DNA of 6,635 nt from Christensenellaceae bacterium (GCA_012719815.1 JAAXZP010000264.1:1-6635); one strand, 5' to 3'. Shown: positions 1 to 6,402, counted from the stretch's first letter. Program-made: numbers and translations. The notes: generated by a model not told the origin, from the letters alone.

Positions 1-97
1 AAGCGACTTCAGGCGCACCTTCCGCAGGGCCCTTTCAGCCGGCGAAGCCCCTCTCTTTGGCGGACGCACGCGCCCTACTCCTCTTTGTCATTGCATT
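1..97 (-). ncRNA. T-box leader RNA, 5' part (stem I), cut by the window edge
   Basis: Read on the minus strand, the transcript expected to start near 97 carries the hallmarks of a T-box riboswitch stem I: AGAGGAGTAG (complement of 75-84), then AGAGAGGGG (complement of about 48-56), then GCTGAAAGG (complement of 31-39), with GC-rich pairing between the last two segments. The AGAGGAGTA and AGAGAG elements in this order are typical of T-box 5' ends. T-boxes sense uncharged tRNA and usually control aminoacyl-tRNA synthetase or amino-acid synthesis and uptake genes in Firmicutes. The specifier loop, antiterminator, T-box sequence and controlled gene lie beyond position 1, so the amino acid cannot be named. 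Confidence 0.75.
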
Positions 98-103
98 GCG
101 GTC

Positions 104-133
104 ATTATAATACAGCGGTCAACTTGATGTCAA
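104..133 (-). promoter_or_regulatory. Promoter for the leftward T-box transcript
   Basis: On the minus strand TTGACA (128-133) is followed after 18 bases by a perfect TATAAT (104-109). This predicts an A start near 97, about a dozen bases before the conserved AGAGGAGTAG of the T-box. It is divergent from the promoter of the PrsW-family gene; the two -35 elements are about 37 bases apart. Confidence 0.7.
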
Positions 134-170
134 TACGGCACGCTCTTCCAAAGCGCGCTGTTATTGCGCC

Positions 171-210
171 TTGCGCCGCTGCACCGCGCCGTCTATAATG
201 GTGATATCAC
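171..210 (+). promoter_or_regulatory. Promoter of the PrsW-family gene, with a palindrome at the start site
   Basis: TTGCGC (171-176), a 17-base spacer and a perfect TATAAT (194-199) form a sigma-A type promoter. The expected transcription start falls inside a perfect 10-base palindrome, GTGATATCAC (201-210), which could be an operator, though I know of no regulator for it. The Shine-Dalgarno AAGAGGA (216-222) lies 7 bases before the ATG at 230. Confidence 0.6.
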
Positions 211-229
211 ATCTTAAGAGGATGCACCG

Positions 230-928
230 ATGGAACTGGTCCTGATGATTCTGCAGGCCATCGCTCCGGCCGTCGCACTCGGGCTGTTTCTGCTGTTTAC
301 CGACCGTTACGACAGAGAGCCCAAGCGGCTGCTTTTACTCGTGTTTTTTCTGGGCATGGTCGTCACATTGCCCACGCTGATTGCGGAAAACGCCGGACAG
401 ATGTTCAACATTTACCGCGGCCTTAAGGGCAAGCTGTTTGAAGCGTTTATCGTCATCGGACTGGCGGAAGAGTATTTCAAGCGCCTCGTGGTGCTCAAGA
501 CGGTATATCACCACCCTGCATTCAACGAGCGGCTGGACGGCATCATCTACTGCGGCGTTGCGGCGCTGGGGTTCGCCACGCTGGAAAACTTCATGTACAT
601 ACTCACGTATTCCGCAGCGTCGCCGGATATCTGGATATCGCGCGCGCTCCTGAGTGTCCCCACACACATGCTGCTGGGCATTACGATGGGCTATTACCTG
701 TCCATGGCGAAATTCTGCAGCCATCCCGCCCTGTGCCGGAGATATTACTGGATGTCGCTTTTTGTGCCCGCGCTGCTGCACGGCGCGTTCGACTTCATAC
801 TGATGTCTGAAATCCCGCTGCTTTCGCTACTGCTCCTGCCGTTCGTCGTGTACCTGTGGATATCCAGTATGATCAAGCTCAGGCGTTATTATAAAGAATC
901 CAAGGAAATCAACAGGCTGCTTCGATAA
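230..928 (+). CDS. PrsW-family intramembrane metalloprotease
   Basis: A 232-residue, strongly hydrophobic protein with about six to seven predicted membrane helices (roughly 5-23, 34-52, 69-88, 104-125, 137-158, 173-192, 196-213). It has the PrsW signature set in order: DRYDREP (25-31), the EExxK motif as EEYFK (E80, E81, K84), FATLEN (115-120), PTHMLLG with H146, and HGAFD with H184 and D188. These glutamates and histidines are the presumed metal and catalytic residues of this glutamic/CAAX-protease related clan. In Bacillus subtilis PrsW makes the first cut in the anti-sigma factor RsiW; no sigma or anti-sigma gene is visible here, so the substrate is unknown. The ATG at 230 is supported by AAGAGGA 7 bases upstream. 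Family is clear; that it is functionally PrsW is not, so no symbol is given. Confidence 0.9.
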   Translation: MELVLMILQAIAPAVALGLFLLFTDRYDREPKRLLLLVFFLGMVVTLPTLIAENAGQMFNIYRGLKGKLFEAFIVIGLAEEYFKRLVVLKTVYHHPAFNERLDGIIYCGVAALGFATLENFMYILTYSAASPDIWISRALLSVPTHMLLGITMGYYLSMAKFCSHPALCRRYYWMSLFVPALLHGAFDFILMSEIPLLSLLLLPFVVYLWISSMIKLRRYYKESKEINRLLR

Positions 929-952
929 TACATCTATTCAATTTATTGTTAT

Positions 953-981
953 TTGACCCGTTTAATTAAATTTAATAATAT
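953..981 (+). promoter_or_regulatory. Promoter of the DUF3810-type gene
   Basis: TTGACC (953-958), a 17-base spacer and TAATAT (976-981) give a plausible sigma-A promoter in the AT-rich gap between the two membrane-protease genes, so the second gene need not depend on readthrough from the first. The predicted start is near 988 and the leader is short. Confidence 0.5.
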
Positions 982-1011
982 AGAAGTGTCACGCGATTAA
1001 AGGGGAGAAAC

Positions 1012-2172
1012 ATGAAACTCCATTCTCCGCAAACCCGACTGAAAAAAATACTGCTGGAGCTTATTTGGCTGCTGCCGGGGATTATATTTTACGGGCTTTT
1101 CCGGCTGGCTTTTCTATGGCCTGAGTTTACGGAAACATACTATTCACGCGGCATATTCCGCGCCATCAGCCAGACGCTGTCCGCCCTTTTCGGCTGGATT
1201 CCGTTTTCGCTGGGCGAGTTTCTCCTGTACGCGTTCGTGCTTTTTGTGGTCGTCCACGTGCTGCTCATGCTGGTGCGCGCCATACTGGCCAGGAAACTCT
1301 GGTGGTATGTGCTGCTGCGCCGCATCATCGCGCTCCTGGGCGCGGCGTCCATAATATACGCGCTGTTCATCGGGTTGTGGGGGTTCAACTATGCCCGGCA
1401 GCCGCTTGGCGAGAGCCTGGGGCTGGATACCTCTCCGGCAACTGTACAGGAGTTATATTCGACATGCGAAGCGCTGATCGCCCAGGCCAACGCGCTGCGC
1501 GCACAGGTGCCGGAAGACGAAAACGGCGTCTTTGCACCCGATAAAACGAAAGAACAGATTATGGGCAGCGTACCGCATCATTATAACCGAGCCGCCCAGC
1601 TCACAGGACACGACTGGCTTGCCGGCAATTTCGGCCCGGCAAAACCGGTACTCTATTCCATCGGGCTGTCGTATTCGCACATTACCGGCGTCTATTTCCC
1701 CTTCACCGGCGAAGCCAACGTCAACGTGGATGTGCCGATGCTGCATTTCGCGGCATCCTGCAACCATGAAGCCGCCCACCAGCGCGGCTTCGCGCGCGAG
1801 GACGAGGCGAACTTTCTGGCCTACTACGTCTGCAGTTTCTCAGACGACCCGTCCGTACGCTATTCCGGTACCATGCTGGCGCTCGTCCACGCGATGAACC
1901 AGCTGTACAGCGCGGACAGCGATTTGTATTTTGAGCTTCGGAATACCTACGCTTCCGGCATAGACCGCGACCTGGAGAACAACTCGCTCTACTGGCGCCG
2001 GTATGAAAGCCCGGTCAGTGAGACAGCGCAAGAAGTCAACAACACGTTCCTGAAAGCCAACATGCAAAAGGACGGCGTCAAAAGCTACGGCCGCATGACG
2101 GACCTGCTGATAGGTCTCTGGCGTGCGGGCGGTATTTCAGCGGCATCTCCTGCCACGCTCTCCCAGACTTAA
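1012..2172 (+). CDS. DUF3810-type membrane protein with HExxH zinc-peptidase motif
   Basis: A 386-residue protein. The N-terminal third is membrane-bound, with about three helices (roughly 14-37, 68-90, 98-124), and the rest is a soluble domain. That domain contains HEAAH (H252, E253, H256) followed by GFAREDEANFLAYYVC (259-274), in which E263 or E265 could be the third zinc ligand. An HExxH motif followed shortly by REDEANFLAY is, as I recall, characteristic of the DUF3810 family found in Clostridia and Bacteroidetes; its substrate is unknown. The ATG at 1012 follows AGGGGAG (1001-1007) with good spacing, and full family length is present. It lies 83 bases after the PrsW-family gene on the same strand, with its own likely promoter, and a terminator follows. 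A peptidase role is inferred from the motif only. Confidence 0.82.
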   Translation: MKLHSPQTRLKKILLELIWLLPGIIFYGLFRLAFLWPEFTETYYSRGIFRAISQTLSALFGWIPFSLGEFLLYAFVLFVVVHVLLMLVRAILARKLWWYVLLRRIIALLGAASIIYALFIGLWGFNYARQPLGESLGLDTSPATVQELYSTCEALIAQANALRAQVPEDENGVFAPDKTKEQIMGSVPHHYNRAAQLTGHDWLAGNFGPAKPVLYSIGLSYSHITGVYFPFTGEANVNVDVPMLHFAASCNHEAAHQRGFAREDEANFLAYYVCSFSDDPSVRYSGTMLALVHAMNQLYSADSDLYFELRNTYASGIDRDLENNSLYWRRYESPVSETAQEVNNTFLKANMQKDGVKSYGRMTDLLIGLWRAGGISAASPATLSQT

Positions 2173-2173
2173 T

Positions 2174-2244
2174 CAAGCCCCGCTGTTCCCGGCGGGCACT
2201 TTTTTTATGCTTTTATGCCCTGCTACACCCACAAGCGGGGCTTG
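2174..2244. repeat. 11-bp perfect inverted repeat enclosing the terminator
   Basis: CAAGCCCCGCT (2174-2184) and AGCGGGGCTTG (2234-2244) are exact reverse complements separated by 49 bases. The left arm is shared with the terminator hairpin, so the two foldings exclude each other in RNA. No transposase or target duplication is visible, so I do not call it a mobile element. The following bases up to about 2350 hold no gene I can support; they contain only a weak direct repeat (CCTCGGAAAAAATT at 2320-2333 and CCTCGAAAAAATT at 2346-2358). Confidence 0.6.
2177..2206 (+). terminator. Intrinsic terminator after the DUF3810-type gene
   Basis: GCCCCGC (2177-2183) pairs with GCGGGC (2192-2197) with one bulged C across an 8-base loop. 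A run of seven T follows at 2200-2206, four bases after the TAA stop plus the stem. The same left arm also belongs to a longer perfect inverted repeat (2174-2184 with 2234-2244). Confidence 0.75.
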
Positions 2245-2356
2245 TATAAAGCGTCTCCATGTTCACAACATACATTCTCACCTCATGACCAGACCCATCC
2301 GTCATCAGGCGGCTGACTTCCTCGGAAAAAATTCTAAAAAAACTGCCTCGAAAAAA

Positions 2357-2374
2357 TTGACAATGATTTCACAA
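2357..2374. promoter_or_regulatory. Second, imperfect Rex-like box over the -35 region
   Basis: TTGACAATGATTTCACAA has the same 18-base layout as the main box. The right half TTCACAA is perfect, and the left half TTGACAA matches TTGTGAA at five of seven positions, the deviations creating the -35 hexamer TTGACA. The centre lies 33 bp from that of the main box, about three helical turns, so two Rex dimers could sit on the same face of the DNA. This is inferred from sequence only. Confidence 0.5.
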
Positions 2375-2385
2375 TGTAGTATATT
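2357..2385 (+). promoter_or_regulatory. adhE promoter
   Basis: A perfect -35 TTGACA (2357-2362), an exact 17-base spacer and TATATT (2380-2385) make this the strongest promoter match in the window. The predicted start is near 2392, which gives a leader of about 110 nt before the adhE ATG. Both Rex-like boxes overlap it, fitting repression by blocking RNA polymerase. Confidence 0.8.
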
Positions 2386-2411
2386 CATATTGTGAAATGA
2401 TTCACAATATG
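2386..2411. promoter_or_regulatory. Rex operator (redox repressor site), main box
   Basis: TTGTGAAATGATTCACAA (2390-2407) matches the Rex consensus of inverted TTGTGAA/TTCACAA half-sites around four bases. The perfect pairing extends outwards to 11-base arms, CATATTGTGAA (2386-2396) and TTCACAATATG (2401-2411). It starts just after the -10 element and covers the predicted transcription start. Rex releases DNA when NADH is high relative to NAD+, and adhE is a classic Rex target in clostridia, so the site should switch adhE on when NADH accumulates. The rex gene itself is not in the window. Confidence 0.85.
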
Positions 2412-2413
2412 GG

Positions 2414-2448
2414 CGCATCAGTTATAGATGCGTGAAAACCGGACGCAT
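2414..2448 (+). promoter_or_regulatory. Two mutually exclusive hairpins in the adhE leader
   Basis: CGCATC (2414-2419) can pair with GATGCG (2427-2432) over a 7-base loop. ATGCGT (2428-2433) can instead pair with ACGCAT (2443-2448) over a 9-base loop. The shared middle segment means only one can form at a time. No T-run follows, so this is not an obvious terminator/antiterminator switch, and the stems are only 6 bp. Confidence 0.35.
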
Positions 2449-2456
2449 GGAGAATA

Positions 2457-2474
2457 TAAATCCGAAAGGATTTA
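2457..2474 (+). promoter_or_regulatory. GNRA-tetraloop hairpin upstream of the adhE ribosome binding site
   Basis: TAAATCC (2457-2463) and GGATTTA (2468-2474) pair perfectly around a GAAA tetraloop, an unusually stable loop type. It sits about 16 bases before the Shine-Dalgarno stretch GGAGAAAGGA (2491-2500). It may protect the mRNA or keep the leader open for ribosomes; no ligand-binding riboswitch family is recognised. Confidence 0.45.
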
Positions 2475-2502
2475 AAATATTTTAAAGATTGGAGAAAGGA
2501 AA

Positions 2503-5136
2503 ATGGCTGAAAAAACGAAAAAGACAGAAGCCTCCGCCAACAAGGCAGGAAAGCCTGCGGACGAAGCGGAAGTCCGCGCGATGATCGACCACCTGGTGAA
2601 AAACGCAGGCGAAGCGCTGGAAGAGTATATGAAGATGGACCAGGAACAGGTGGACGAGATGGTGCACGCGATGACCCTGGCGGGCCTGGACGACCACATG
2701 CGGCTGTCCAAGCTCGCGGTGGAAGAAACGGGCCGCGGCGTGCTGGAAGACAAGGTGATCAAGAACATCTTCGCGACGGAGTACATCTGGCACAGCATCA
2801 AGAACCAGAAGACGGTGGGCATTGTGGACGAGAACGAGCTGGAAGGCTATGTGGAAGTGGCCGAGCCGGTGGGCATCATCGCGGGCGTAACGCCCGTCAC
2901 CAACCCGACATCCACCACGATGTTCAAAGCGTTGATCGCGGCCAAGACGCGCAATCCCATCATATTCGCGTTTCACCCGTCGGCGCAGAAGTGTTCCGCG
3001 GAAGCGGCAAAGGTATTGCGGGACGCGGCAATTGCGCACGGCGGTCCCAAATACTGCGTTCAGTGGATTGAGACGCCCAGCGTGGCGGCCACTCACGCAC
3101 TGATGAACCACCCCAACGTATCGCTCATACTCGCGACGGGCGGCGCTGGCATGGTGAAGACCGCATACAGCGCGGGCAAGCCGGCGTTGGGCGTGGGCCC
3201 CGGCAACGTGCCGTGCTATATCCACAAGGATGTGGATATCGAGCGGGCCTGCACCGACCTCATCATATCCAAGACGTTTGACAACGGCATGATCTGCGCG
3301 TCCGAGCAGGCGGCCATCGTGCACGAGGAGATCGCGCCCTCGTTCGAGCGCGTGATGCAAAAGCACGGCTGCGTGTTTCTGGAAGGCGAGGACGCTGACA
3401 AGCTGGCGAGCTACGTCATCAACACCGAAAAGCAGGCGGTAAACCCGGACGTCGTCGGCAAAACAGCGCACTGGATCGCGGAGCGGGCGGGCCTCAGCGT
3501 GCCGGAGAACACCAAGATACTGATTGTGAAGCTGGAGCGGCCGGGAGCGGAATACCCGCTGTCTCTGGAGAAGCTCTCCCCCGTGCTGGCTTACTTTGTT
3601 GTCAAGGACGAGAAGCAGGGCTTTGAATACGCCGCCAAAATGCTGGAGCTGGGCGGCCTCGGGCACAGCGCCGTCATCCACTCCAACGACGAAGACCTGT
3701 GCGTGGCGTTCGGGCAGGCGATGAAGGTGGGCCGCGTGATCGTGAACTCCCCGTCGTCCCAGGGCGCCATCGGCGATATCTACAACACCAACACCCCCTC
3801 CCTTACGCTGGGCTGCGGCAGCTTTGGCCGCAACTCCACAACGAGCAACATCTCGTCCGTCAACCTGATCAACAAAAAGCGCATCGCCAAGCGGAGGGTG
3901 AACATGCAGTGGTTTAAGATACCGCCGAAGATCTACTTTGAGCGGGGTTCGATACAGTATCTGGAGAATATGCCGGACATCAGCCGCGCGTTTATCGTGA
4001 CGGACCCGGTGATGGTGAAGCTGGGTTACGTGGACAAGGCGCTCTACTACCTGCGCAAGCGGGAGAAATACTGCCGCAGTGAGATCTACGCCGACGTGGA
4101 GCCCGACCCGTCCGTGGACACCATCATGCGCGGCGTGGAAGCAATGAACAAGTTCGCGCCGGACGTGATCATCGCGCTCGGCGGCGGGTCCGCCATCGAC
4201 GCGGCGAAAGGCATGTGGCTGTTTTACGAGCACCCGGACACCGACTTCGACGCCCTGCGCTTAAAGTTCATGGACATCCGCAAGCGCGCGTTCCACTACC
4301 CCAACCTCGGCAAAAAGGCCAAGCTGGTGGCCATACCCACCACGTCCGGCACGGGCAGCGAAGTGACCAGCTTCTCGGTCATCACCGACAAGCACAACAA
4401 TATCAAATACCCGCTGGCTGACTACGAGCTGACGCCCGACGTGGCCATCATCGACCCGCAGTTCACCACCACCATGCCGCCGTCCATCGTGGCGGACACC
4501 GGCATGGACGTGCTGACCCACGCCATCGAAGCGTATGTCTCGGTGCTGGCGTCGGACTACACCAACGGCCTTGCCATCAAGGCGATCGAGCTGGTGTTCA
4601 AGTACCTGCGCCGGTCGTTCAGCGACCCGACGGACGAACTGGCGCGCGAGAAGATGCACAACGCGTCGTGCATCGCGGGCATGGCGTTCACCAACGCTTT
4701 CCTCGGCATCAACCACTCGCTGGCGCACAAGCTGGGCGGCGAATACCACATACCGCACGGGCGCGCCAACGCCGTGATGCTGCCGCACGTGATCGCGTAC
4801 AATTCGCAGGAGCCCGCCAAGTTTGCCATATTCCCCAAGTACGGCAAGTTCGTGGCGGCCGAGCGGTACGCGCAGATCGCGCGGTATCTGGGTTTCGGCG
4901 GGGTCACCGTGGAAGAGCAGGTACAGGCGCTCATCCGCGAAGTGCGCAAGCTAAGGTCCGACCTCGGCATACCCAAGACCCTCGCGGAATGCGGCGTGGA
5001 AGAAGCGGACTTCATACGGAAGCTGCCGAGGCTGGCCGAGGAGGCGTTCAACGACCAGTGCACCACGGCCAACCCGCGCTACCCGCTGATCACCGAGCTG
5101 ATGGAGATATACAAAAAAGCGTATTACGAGGATTAA
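2503..5136 (+). CDS. adhE: Bifunctional acetaldehyde-CoA / alcohol dehydrogenase AdhE
   Basis: This 877-residue cytoplasmic enzyme reduces acetyl-CoA to acetaldehyde and then ethanol, using one NADH in each step, and so regenerates NAD+ in fermentation. The N-terminal CoA-acylating aldehyde dehydrogenase domain (about 24-455) shows EPVGIIAGVTPVTNPTS (121-137), the nucleotide-site region ATGGAGMVKTAYSAGKPALG (211-230) and the catalytic cysteine C265 in NGMICASEQ. A linker (about 456-472) leads to the iron-dependent alcohol dehydrogenase domain, with GGGS (560-563), TTSGTGSEVT (613-622) and metal ligands D669, H673, H738 and H752. Length matches the family; E. coli AdhE has 891 residues. The lysine-rich first ~23 residues look like a species-specific extension. 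The start is set by GGAG/AAAGGA at 2491-2500. Expression appears to be from a Rex-controlled promoter, as a single-gene unit ending in a terminator. AdhE usually assembles into spirosome filaments. Confidence 0.97.
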   Translation: MAEKTKKTEASANKAGKPADEAEVRAMIDHLVKNAGEALEEYMKMDQEQVDEMVHAMTLAGLDDHMRLSKLAVEETGRGVLEDKVIKNIFATEYIWHSIKNQKTVGIVDENELEGYVEVAEPVGIIAGVTPVTNPTSTTMFKALIAAKTRNPIIFAFHPSAQKCSAEAAKVLRDAAIAHGGPKYCVQWIETPSVAATHALMNHPNVSLILATGGAGMVKTAYSAGKPALGVGPGNVPCYIHKDVDIERACTDLIISKTFDNGMICASEQAAIVHEEIAPSFERVMQKHGCVFLEGEDADKLASYVINTEKQAVNPDVVGKTAHWIAERAGLSVPENTKILIVKLERPGAEYPLSLEKLSPVLAYFVVKDEKQGFEYAAKMLELGGLGHSAVIHSNDEDLCVAFGQAMKVGRVIVNSPSSQGAIGDIYNTNTPSLTLGCGSFGRNSTTSNISSVNLINKKRIAKRRVNMQWFKIPPKIYFERGSIQYLENMPDISRAFIVTDPVMVKLGYVDKALYYLRKREKYCRSEIYADVEPDPSVDTIMRGVEAMNKFAPDVIIALGGGSAIDAAKGMWLFYEHPDTDFDALRLKFMDIRKRAFHYPNLGKKAKLVAIPTTSGTGSEVTSFSVITDKHNNIKYPLADYELTPDVAIIDPQFTTTMPPSIVADTGMDVLTHAIEAYVSVLASDYTNGLAIKAIELVFKYLRRSFSDPTDELAREKMHNASCIAGMAFTNAFLGINHSLAHKLGGEYHIPHGRANAVMLPHVIAYNSQEPAKFAIFPKYGKFVAAERYAQIARYLGFGGVTVEEQVQALIREVRKLRSDLGIPKTLAECGVEEADFIRKLPRLAEEAFNDQCTTANPRYPLITELMEIYKKAYYED
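3893..3906 (+). promoter_or_regulatory. Internal ribosome binding site and ATG at the AdhE domain junction
   Basis: Inside adhE, GGAGG (3893-3897) lies 6 bases before an in-frame ATG (3904-3906, Met468). This Met falls exactly in the linker between the two catalytic domains. Initiation here would give a 410-residue stand-alone iron-dependent alcohol dehydrogenase, a normal length for that family. The purine run is made by adjacent Arg codons CGG and AGG followed by GTG, so it could be chance. Confidence 0.4.
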
Positions 5137-5171
5137 ATATTGGGTTCTTAATAGACCTCACCAAAATGCAA

Positions 5172-5201
5172 AGGGCGGCTATTGTGCCGCTCTTTTGTTT
5201 T
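5172..5201 (+). terminator. Intrinsic terminator of adhE
   Basis: AGGGCGGC (5172-5179) pairs with GCCGCTCT (5186-5193) over a 6-base loop, with one G-U pair, followed by TTTTGTTTT up to 5201. It lies 35 bases after the adhE stop codon and separates adhE from the AT-rich genes downstream. Confidence 0.85.
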
Positions 5202-5274
5202 AACCGCCGGAATCTTTTAACCATGACTGGAAAGTGGTATTATTGGTGTATAAAATCCAGATAGAGGAATTAAT

Positions 5275-5862
5275 ATGGATAGAAATATGAATGATAATTT
5301 ATACCATGTATTATATGAAATTGAAATGTATTTAGAAGCACCCAGTCCAAATATAGAATATAGGACAACCGTAAATAATGTGTTTTGGGAGTGTAGACTT
5401 ATCCATTTAAGAAACCTCATTGATTTTTTTAGTGGCGCTTCAAAAGATGATGATATAAAATTATCTGATATTAAGATTCCCATGAAAGAAGATAATAATT
5501 TATTATGTTCTAGGAATCATCCGGCTTATAAAGCTATAAACAAGGCTGTATGTCATTTAACAAAAAGCCGCTATTCCCGCTCCAAAAATTGTCCAAATCT
5601 AAATGATTATTTTGATGAAGCCGGTAATATTAGGCATGACTCTATTGATGCTTTCTATAAAGAATTAATTATGCCAAAAATTGAAGAGTTCCTTGAAAAG
5701 GTACTTAAAGAGCCAAAGTATTCACATCATCATGAAAGGGTTAATAAGCTAAAAGATATAATAAAGAAGCCACATGAGTTATTCAATTATAATGGTGTCA
5801 CATCAACAGCAGCCCCTGATACTGTGTCAATTGTTGAACTTCATAATCCAGAGAGTCACTAA
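5275..5862 (+). CDS. Uncharacterised 195-residue helical protein
   Basis: The function is not known to me. The ATG at 5275 follows AGAGGA (5263-5268) with 6-base spacing, which supports this start. The protein looks mainly alpha-helical and soluble, with no signal peptide or membrane helix. Two segments look like conserved cores: ECRLIHLRNLIDFF (39-52) and NKAVCHLTKSRY (89-100), resembling the H-x-R-N-L-I-D-F and N-K-x-x-x-H-L-T patterns I recall in small accessory hypothetical proteins. A distant HEPN-like fold is conceivable, but a clear Rx4-6H motif is not seen. A charged stretch (134-166) and a loose C-terminal tail (about 172-195) follow. Codon use is far more AT-rich than adhE. It converges with the minus-strand gene at 5889, with no obvious terminator in the 26-base gap. 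Confidence 0.8.
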   Translation: MDRNMNDNLYHVLYEIEMYLEAPSPNIEYRTTVNNVFWECRLIHLRNLIDFFSGASKDDDIKLSDIKIPMKEDNNLLCSRNHPAYKAINKAVCHLTKSRYSRSKNCPNLNDYFDEAGNIRHDSIDAFYKELIMPKIEEFLEKVLKEPKYSHHHERVNKLKDIIKKPHELFNYNGVTSTAAPDTVSIVELHNPESH

Positions 5863-5888
5863 ATGATAAGAAGTACGGTGCAAATGCG

Positions 5889-6374
5889 TCAAAAATCAAA
5901 TTCGTATTCTGGTTTATATTCAACCCCTGCTAATCTATATGCTGTAATACAATAATAAGGGGAATCTTGATCCAAAGAATTCAAGGTGTTTATATATTCT
6001 ACTACTTCATTATGTAATCTGAATGAATCAGCTTGATCTTTTACATACTTCTTCATAAAATCGTCAAAGTATTTATGCTCTGAGCTTGTAATTCGTTTGT
6101 TTTGTTGTTGTTTTTTATATATTTTGTTTATTTTAATAGCCTGCTTATCTGGTACAAATTGATTAAGAAAAAGAAGGCAAGACATTAACCTTTTAAACTG
6201 TTCTTTTTCAAGAATAGGATGCTTAATCATGTATGCCATATAAATCTTATATGCGTCTAGAACTAATTGTTTACTAGAGTTCATCAATAAAGATAGTGGC
6301 CGTACTATACCGCCATCGGTTGCAAGCGCTTTAATATATCTATCAATGATTTTTTCAGCTTCAAAAACTCGCAC
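5889..6374 (-). CDS. Uncharacterised ~161-residue protein, probable GTG start
   Basis: I recognise no family. The frame is open from an ATG at 6392, but that ATG has no Shine-Dalgarno and would lie about four bases after the predicted transcription start. AGGAG (complement of about 6383-6387) is placed 8 bases before an in-frame GTG (6374-6372), so I prefer GTG, giving 161 residues instead of 167. The protein is Lys- and Tyr-rich, soluble and probably all-helical, with a basic segment KINKIYKKQQQNKR in the middle and an acidic aromatic end (EYKPEYEFDF). No catalytic motif, signal peptide or membrane segment is apparent. It is AT-rich like its convergent neighbour and probably arrived with it; a joint function is possible but unsupported. 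Confidence 0.7.
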   Translation of the reverse strand: MRVFEAEKIIDRYIKALATDGGIVRPLSLLMNSSKQLVLDAYKIYMAYMIKHPILEKEQFKRLMSCLLFLNQFVPDKQAIKINKIYKKQQQNKRITSSEHKYFDDFMKKYVKDQADSFRLHNEVVEYINTLNSLDQDSPYYCITAYRLAGVEYKPEYEFDF

Positions 6375-6402
6375 AAAATTTACTCCTACCATCGGTATTT
6401 AT

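Noticed and set aside
2262..2268. A third Rex half-site (TTCACAA) upstream of the adhE promoter
   Set aside because: There is no matching TTGTGAA half at the required spacing, and it lies about 90 bases upstream of the -35.
2123..2395. A 90-codon open frame running from the end of the DUF3810-type gene into the adhE promoter
   Set aside because: It crosses a terminator and the Rex-controlled promoter, lacks a ribosome binding site and has no coherent protein character.
2482..4233. A long open frame (about 583 codons) antisense to the first two thirds of adhE
   Set aside because: It lies opposite an unmistakable AdhE, is rich in His, Arg, Val and Asp as expected from reading GC-rich codons backwards, and has no Shine-Dalgarno or recognisable domain.
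4261..4788. Antisense open frames over the alcohol dehydrogenase domain, and plus-strand frames shifted within adhE
   Set aside because: These are low-complexity, Arg/His/Ala-rich shadows of the GC-rich coding strand with no start signals. AdhE itself reads through without a break.
5275..6392. The two AT-rich genes as a toxin-antitoxin pair
   Set aside because: They are convergent rather than co-transcribed, both are larger than a typical antitoxin, and neither shows a known toxin or DNA-binding antitoxin motif.
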